From: Cordia subcordata
Taxonomy: Eukaryota; Streptophyta; Magnoliopsida; Boraginales; Cordiaceae
DNA length: 64,000 bases
Reading direction: 5' to 3'
Assembly (NCBI GenBank): GCA_028554755.1
Contig: JAPTOF010000003.1
Location: forward strand, 6,595,501-6,659,500
Under the pieces are notes generated by a model. That model searched no databases and was not told the DNA's origin. It saw only the letters and a list, made by a program, of their open reading frames with translations. Below, piece by piece: positions 58,883-64,000 of the stretch. A program made the position numbers and the translations under genes. Positions within the stretch are counted from its first letter, which is position 1, and the number at the start of each line of letters is the position of its first letter.

Positions 58883-59541
58883 GGCTGCAAAAACAGATAA
58901 GGAGGTCATCGTACCATGATGTGATCAGGGTGTCGGAGATTCAGAAATATTTGGACATAACAGGGATTCAGACATACATCATCAACAGTGCCAAAATTGT
59001 ATTCCTCAATCAACGCCCTCAGCCCAGGCCTGGTAAAGGTGTCACTAACACCTGTCATGCCTGCCAGCGCAGCCTCCTTGATTCCTTCAGTTTTTGCTCT
59101 CTTGGTTGCAAGGTATTTATTTATTTATTAATAATTATACTACTATTTTATTTTATTTATATAAAAAAACAAAGAACTGGAATCAGATTCATGTACCCTT
59201 TTCAATTCTTTAGTCTGTTGTATACTTTGCTTCTATTCAGGAATCAATTCTGCAAAAGAAAAGAAAAAAAATCTTAATTGTATTATGTTGTTTGTGTAAT
59301 TTAATGAGTAATAATTAATATTCAGATCGTTGGAACATCGGGAAACGAAGGGAAAAAGAGAATGAGCATGGAGATGGTTGGGTCAGACACAGAGGGGAGT
59401 AGTAATAGGCATGGAGGACATTTGAAGAGCTGCTTTACGCCGTCGACGCCACCTCAAACTTCTATGAATTACAGAACACCCAAAAGGAGGAAGGGTGTGC
59501 CTCACAGGTCTCCAATGGGAGGCCTTCGCCTTCAATTCTAG
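58275..59541 (+). CDS. PLATZ: PLATZ transcription factor
   Basis: Four exons: 58275-58277 (ATG only), 58373-58600, 58897-59112 and 59326-59541 (663 nt, 220 aa), all with GT-AG junctions in phase 0. After an acidic, His-rich start ([12 protein letters not shown]) comes the first zinc site C39-x2-H42-x11-C54-x2-C57-x5-C63-x2-C66-x3-H70-x2-H73, exactly the PLATZ consensus. The second region includes [43 protein letters not shown] and [20 protein letters not shown]. The C-terminus has a basic [14 protein letters not shown] patch, a likely nuclear signal. PLATZ proteins are plant-specific zinc-dependent DNA-binding proteins that prefer A/T-rich DNA and usually repress transcription; some bind RNA polymerase III factors. 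The length is normal for the family. If the split start is wrong, M20 (58427) is the fallback start. Confidence 0.9.
58822..58880. repeat. (TA)n microsatellite in PLATZ intron 2
   Basis: Nearly pure TA repeat interrupted by two 'ca' steps, ending 16 bp before exon 3. It lies across the branch-point and polypyrimidine area of the intron. Confidence 0.95.
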
Positions 59542-59554
59542 TACTTACCCTTGG

Positions 59555-59760
59555 GCTCGTTTAAATTGGTTTTTTTACCGGTATTTTTAATAATATTTGG
59601 AGAAAAAGTACCTTTTTTAACAACTAAAAATTCTGGTTTTTGAATTGCATTTGAGTTTTTTTTTAAGAGTTTTAATTTTTTTGAAATTTAAAATAAATAA
59701 TTATTGCAAAATAATAAAGTATTTTTTCTACAAAAAAAACCAATCTAAACATGCCGTTAA
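59555..59760. mobile_element. MITE, 'GTTTGGATTGGTTTTT' family, copy 3
   Basis: The ends 'ggctcgtttaaattggtttt' and 'aaaaccaatctaaacatgcc' are inverted complements. The interior 'ttgagtttttttttaagagt' matches copy 2 at 30776-30990. It begins about 15 bp after the PLATZ stop codon, so it probably lies in the 3' UTR. Confidence 0.65.
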
Positions 59761-60117
59761 TGTCGTGATTTATTGGTCCCGCCTTTGCTTTCAGGAAACA
59801 GCAGCATAGTGAAAATAAATAAATAAATATAAAAGCCGGTTCTGGATTCACTACTGATGTTTCGTACAGAAGCAGACTGAATAGATTCATGTTTGAGAGA
59901 GAGAGAGATTACAAGCTAATGAGTCTCAAGTTGTGAAAGATTAATAAAGTGTTGATATATAGTTAGTTAGTTGTAAAGTGTGATGATGCGCCTCTGCAGG
60001 TTTCATGAGATTGCCTAACTGTACATAATGGAAATATGATTACGTATGTAAATATGATATAATATTGCTGTACATAATGTATGTGTATATATTTATATAC
60101 AGGGTCATATTACTAGT
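59761..60117. other. No gene seen
   Basis: Probable remainder of the PLATZ 3' UTR or intergenic DNA; a GA run at 59896-59909 and TA-rich stretches. Confidence 0.4.
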
Positions 60118-60433
60118 TGACACCTAGATGATGACAGAATTAATCACCGCGATAAAGCTATAGAGTATGAGGTAAGAGAGAACTCTTTATCTAAAGGTTA
60201 TAAAAACATGATTGAGGGAAAGAGCCAGGGGGACAGATACGTTTTCCTTTGAATATAAAAAATATCCCCGTTCAAACAACGCAAAATGTGCTAACTTGAC
60301 CGTCGGAGAATCTTTGGTCGGCACCACACCGGTGTCAAGATTTTTCGCTGCTTACCTCACTTTTTTGGTTTTGTAGGTTACTAGAGCCCAATCAATCTTA
60401 TCACTCAATTGCAGAGACCGTACCTCAACAATT
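60118..60433 (+). mobile_element. Tat-lineage gypsy LTR, 3' portion, plus orientation
   Basis: 'gctaacttgaccgtcggaga' followed by 'tctttggtcggcaccacacc', and the run to 'ctcaaca' at 60430, are the typical 3' end of Tat/Retand-type plant LTRs, and the matching primer-binding site follows directly. The left border is not clear (a TGACACC at about 60118 is a candidate). Confidence 0.6.
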
Positions 60434-60446
60434 TGGCGCCCACCGT
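60434..60446 (+). other. Tat-type primer-binding site
   Basis: 'tggcgcccaccgt' directly after the LTR end ('aacaatt') is the primer-binding site type of Tat/Athila gypsy elements. It points to the right, opposite to the pol sequence that begins at the next base. Confidence 0.75.
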
Positions 60447-61655
60447 ATGATTCCCACATTGTCCTTCGTGCAACTCAGCTAAAACATAATCTGCTTCCTC
60501 CGGACCTACGCACTGTAGATAAGGCCCTAGGTAAGACCTCCTATATAGGCTTCCATCAATAATGCAGAATCTGGCTGCCTTGGTCTTGAGCTTCCTTGCC
60601 TCTGCTCGATCTTGAGGGACAATGCCGTCTTTAAGATATTGGATAATTGGAGTCATCCAACTTGGTTTGTTATGCAGACATGTAACCTCGAAAGCTTGCT
60701 CTTTATTAACAGCAGGCCATTGTAGATATATAATAGGGATGGCCTTGGAGGTTGTGGATTGTATTGTCGCACCCAAGTTCGCCAGGGCGTCTGCATGGCA
60801 ATTTTCCTCGCGGCTCACCTGCTTTATTTCGATCTCTTCGAACGAAGTTGACAACTCTTTAACGACAGCCAAATAAGCTGTCATTCTTTCGCCTTTCGCT
60901 TGATAGGTCCCTAAAACTTGATTCACAACCAGCTGAGAGTCACTATTTATTGTAATGCGTTTAACGTTCATTCCCTTGGCCAGTGCTAAGCCTGCTAATA
61001 GGGCTTCATACTTAGCTTCATTATTTATGGCCTTGAAGCCGCATCTTACAAACTGCTCGATTACATCCCCTTCCGGAGATTGTAATACTACTCCAAGCCC
61101 ACTGCCTTTTGAATTGCTTGCACTGTCCATAAAAAGTATCCATCGCCCTGGCTCTGGTCCCTTAATGAGACAGAACATTTCCTTCTTTGCCTCTGATTGG
61201 ATGCTTGGAGTAAATTCCACTACGAAATCAGTTAGGACTTGGGACTTTAGTGCGGTCCTTGGCCGGAACGTGATATCGTATTCACTTAGCTCAACAGCCC
61301 ACTTGGTAAGGCGTCTGGATAGTTCTGGCTTATGTAAAACTTCCTTCAAAGGGAAAGCAGTTACCACCACGATGGGGTGACCTTGGAAATATGGTCTCAA
61401 TTTACAGGCGGACACAAGAAGAGCTAGGGCTAGCTTCTCCAATTGGTTGTACTTGGTTTCCGCATCAAGCAATACTTTACTAGTGTAGTACACAGGCGAT
61501 TGTTTCCTGCCTTCTTCCCGTACTAACATGGCACTGACGGCGACTTTAAAAACCACCAAGTAAATGAATAGAGTTTGCCCACTCTTTGGTTTAGAAAACA
61601 GCGGTGGGTTTACCAGGTATTCTTTTAATTCTTGCAAGGCTTTCTCACATTCATC
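60447..61655 (-). pseudogene. Tat gypsy pol: RNase H, second RNase H, start of integrase
   Basis: An open frame of about 400 codons on the minus strand. First comes the classical RT-linked RNase H (YTSKVLLDAETKYNQLEKLA, TKWAVELSEYDI). Then comes a second, archaeal-type RNase H (WILFMDSASNSKGSGLGVVL, NNEAKYEALLAGL, SDSQLVVNQV, ENCHADALANLG), the dual arrangement that defines the Tat lineage. The integrase begins with YRRSYLGPYLQCV and the HEGQCGNH zinc-finger start, then sequence identity to integrase stops. The last residues (to a stop at 60405) are read through the reversed primer-binding site and LTR. The integrase core is missing. Confidence 0.85.
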
Positions 61656-62831
61656 TGTCTATACGAAGTCATTGTTTCGTCGAAGTACGCTGAAGAACGA
61701 GCGACACTTTTCCAACGACTTTGAAATGAATCTACTAAGAGCTGCGATCCTACCCGTGAGCTTCATTACTTCCTGGACGTTCTTCGGGGATGGAATATTA
61801 AGAACGGCTCTGATCTGATCAGGGTGTGCCTCGATCCCTCGTTGTGTAACCAGATATCCCAGGAATTTTCCAGACTTGACCCCAAATGAACATTTGGTAG
61901 GATTTAGCTTCATGTTGTATTCTTTTAGGACATTGAAGGCTTGTTGCAAATGGTTGATGTGCTTCTCTGCCACCGAGGACTTTACCAACATATCGTCAAT
62001 ATATACCTCCATGGTACACCCTAACTGATCAGCGAACATCTTGTTGACAAGGTGCTGGTTGGTCGCATCAGCATTCTTGAGGCCGAAAGGCATGACCTTA
62101 TGGCAATAAGTACCATGTTCTGTAATAAATGATGTCTTTTCTTGATCTCCTGGGTGCATTAAAATTTTATTTTACCCAGAAAATGCATCCATAAAGCTGA
62201 GAAGCTCATGTCCGGCGGCCGCATCCACCATCATGTCGATGTGTGGGATAGGAAAGGAATCTTTGGGGCACGCTTTATTCAAATCTGTGAAATCAATACA
62301 AATCCTCCACTTGCCATTCTTTTTCTTTACTACAACCACGTTTGCCAGCCATTCTGGGTAGTGCACCTTTCTGATAAATCCCACATCTATCAGCTTTTGG
62401 ATCTCATCATTGATGACACGATTTCTTTCGGGGGCGAATTTCCTCCGTTTTTGCTTGACTGGAGTGAATGTTGGATTCACTTTTAGTTCGTGGACGATTA
62501 CTTCTGGGTCTATTCCCTCCATAACTTTGTTGTTGCTAAGGAAGTTTATCATTTGGCTTCTCAACTTCGGCTCCATCCCTGATCCAATACGGACTGTGTG
62601 ACTCGGCTCTTTGGGATCAATTTGTACTTCGTCCAACTCTTCTGGCTGCGGATGATCTAAGGGTGTTGGTGCGGGAACTTCTTCCACATGGTAGGAGGCA
62701 TCATGGTGGGCCTCCCTCATGGCGGTGCAATAACATCTGCGGGAGTCTGATTGCTGCCCCCTTACTTCCCTGACTCCCCACTTGGTTGGAAATTTGAGTA
62801 CTTGATGGTAAGTGGATGGTACTGCTTTCAT
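61656..62831 (-). pseudogene. Tat gypsy reverse transcriptase, interrupted
   Basis: From 62831 the minus strand reads the PR-RT linker, then [36 protein letters not shown] and [11 protein letters not shown] stop near 62170 follows, then MHPGDQEKTSFITEHGTYCH, VMPFGLKNADATNQ and the YIDDMLVKS catalytic site (about 61987). A second stop near 61657 follows, before the RNase H. All core RT blocks are present, but at least two stops break the frame. Confidence 0.85.
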
Positions 62832-63200
62832 GTCATAAATCCATGGCCTTCCCTATATGATGTTATACGGGGAGGGACAGTCTATCACCAGGAACCTGAC
62901 ATCCAAGTTGACACCTTCGGTGAAGACTGGCAAATGTATTTCTCCCACAGTGTGTTTGTGCTCTTCGCTAAAACCTATTAAGGGGGTGGATCGTCTCACA
63001 AGATGACGTTCATCGATTCCTATTTCTCTGAGAGCCTCGAGCATCATAATGTTGGCCGAGCTCCCATTGTCCACTAAGATTCTCCGAACCCAACAGTTTG
63101 CTACCATGAGTGCGATAACTAACGCATCATCATGTGGGTTGTTTAAATGAGCGGTCTCGTAATTGGAGAATGGTACCACCATTTCTAGACCAAGATCGAC
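62832..63200 (-). pseudogene. Tat gypsy protease
   Basis: The frame at 62853-63182 contains VRRILVDNGSSANIM, with DNGS in place of the usual D(S/T)G, a common Tat variant, and ends in CPSPYNII. Past a TAG it continues as [16 protein letters not shown] into the reverse transcriptase, as in intact relatives. Confidence 0.8.
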
Positions 63201-64000
63201 CTACGACGATGAGTAATGGCCACGTCTTTCTGCTGATCGGGCATGCCTTCTAGCTGCAGAAGTACTAACCCCACTGATATGCGATCCCTTCATTATGCAA
63301 TTCATCGTTCGCTCTCGTTGCAATGGATTTGGTGGGGATGGGTCCTTGGCTTTTCCTCCCTCGTCACGCCGAGTCAGAGTTTGTTTCCCTTTGTCGGAAA
63401 GGAATTCGGTTAGATATCCTTTCTTCAATAACTCGGCCACTTCTTTTCTCAGACCATGACATTCCTCAGTAGTGTGGCCATGATCTACATGAAACTCGCA
63501 CCACTTTGACTTGTCCCGTGCCTCTGCTGGTGACCTTAACTTCATTGGCCACTTGACTGCGCTTCCCATGTTCTTCAGGGTGTGAACGAGTTTGGATGGA
63601 GACACAGAGAGATTATATTCTGGGATCTCTGTTTTTTCCTTCGGCTTTCGATCAAGCGGTCGCCTTTTGTCGCGCGGTCTTTTTTCAACTTCCTTAATCT
63701 CACGATGATCCCTGAGAATGTAGGGTTCGTGTCTCCTTGTATGGCGACCCAAGTTGAGATCTTCCCTCCTGCGATTTGGAGAAGTTCATTGAAGGTTGAC
63801 GCGATCATCTTCCCATTTAATTTGCGCCCACGCCTTTGCCAGAGAATCCTCTATGGTTTTAGAAGGATATTTCGTTAGCTCTTTATAAGGGTCTGAGTCT
63901 AGCAAAAGACCTCGTTGAAAGGCCGAAACTGCAGTGGCCATATTACATTGAGGTATGGACACCTTCTCCCTGTTGAATCTCCCTACATAGTCTCTAAGAG
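63201..64000 (-). pseudogene. Tat gypsy gag, 3' part (continues past the window)
   Basis: The minus strand from 64000 reads LRDYVGRFNREKVSIPQCNM and FQRGLLLDSDPYKEL, then an Arg/Glu-rich linker, then WCEFHVDHGHTTEECHGLRK, the Tat-type zinc knuckle (C-x2-H-x4-H-x4-C). A frame change near 63780 and a stop near 63200 before the protease suggest decay. The 5' end lies outside the window. Confidence 0.8.

Noticed and set aside
60622..61380. Plus-strand frames opposite the Tat pol
   Set aside because: Shadows of the minus-strand RNase H coding sequence.
1..64000. Search for tRNA, rRNA, organellar inserts or viral integrants
   Set aside because: No cloverleaf-compatible tRNA, rRNA block, plastid or mitochondrial gene, or viral coat or replicase motif was recognised; the polymerase sequences are all LTR- or LINE-retrotransposon type.

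Overview
This is plant nuclear DNA, almost certainly from a eudicot. It is AT-rich. Its genes have many GT-AG introns, and the three recognisable host genes are plant families: an AIPP2/PAIPP2-type PHD-finger protein, a small YtxH-like plastid protein and a PLATZ zinc-finger protein. Most of the remainder is transposable-element debris. I saw no bacterial, organellar or viral genome segment, no tRNA or rRNA gene and no CRISPR array. Exon coordinates were read by eye from reading frame, GT-AG sites and family similarity.

Left part (1-10.3 kb): two diverged direct copies of a minus-strand Tat-lineage (Ty3/gypsy) fragment carrying the integrase C-terminus (1-1052 and about 5560-6800) enclose a decayed plus-strand coding region. 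A solo LTR with a perfect 5-bp target-site duplication (TSD), ATGCC, cuts into that region at 1777-3654. Minisatellites and a Tourist/PIF-like MITE follow.

Gene 1 (about 10.6-21.2 kb, plus): an intact 1,429-codon, nine-coding-exon gene of the AIPP2/PAIPP2 family. It has a PHD finger, a CCHC knuckle, the family core domain and a C-terminal LxLxL motif. Its PHD exon carries a fourfold 57-bp in-frame expansion, and its ancestral N-terminus looks decayed. An RTE-type LINE remnant lies in intron 1.

Middle (21.2-28 kb): a Mutator-like MITE with a 9-bp TSD, a pair of dispersed repeats, and a second copy of the Tourist-like MITE split by a minus-strand solo LTR. That LTR contains a near-perfect palindrome flanked by long (TA)n tracts.

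Gene 2 (28065-30379, plus): five exons encoding a 163-aa plastid-targeted single-pass membrane protein. Members of one MITE family flank it on both sides.

30.4-44 kb: degraded sequence, a probable Copia LTR, a minisatellite, a complete small non-autonomous LTR element (36051-37952, TSD ATATC), a decayed possibly Ulp1-related gene with a duplicated exon, several MITEs and a GRF-type zinc-finger remnant.

44.1-55.3 kb: a minus-strand FAR1/MULE-like pseudogene is split by a complete but dead 9-kb Ty1/copia element (44575-53642, TSD AAATG).

Right part (55.3-64 kb): an 880-bp hAT-type MITE with a perfect 8-bp TSD, gene 3 (PLATZ, 58275-59541, start codon split from the rest by an intron), and a Tat gypsy element running off the window on the minus strand. 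The Tat pol breaks off inside integrase and abuts an oppositely oriented Tat LTR and primer-binding site. The host genes show no sign of acting together. The most interesting structures are the repeat expansion in the PHD gene, the head-to-head Tat junction, the TA-flanked palindrome and the nested insertions. I found nothing that I could defend as a wholly new biological system.
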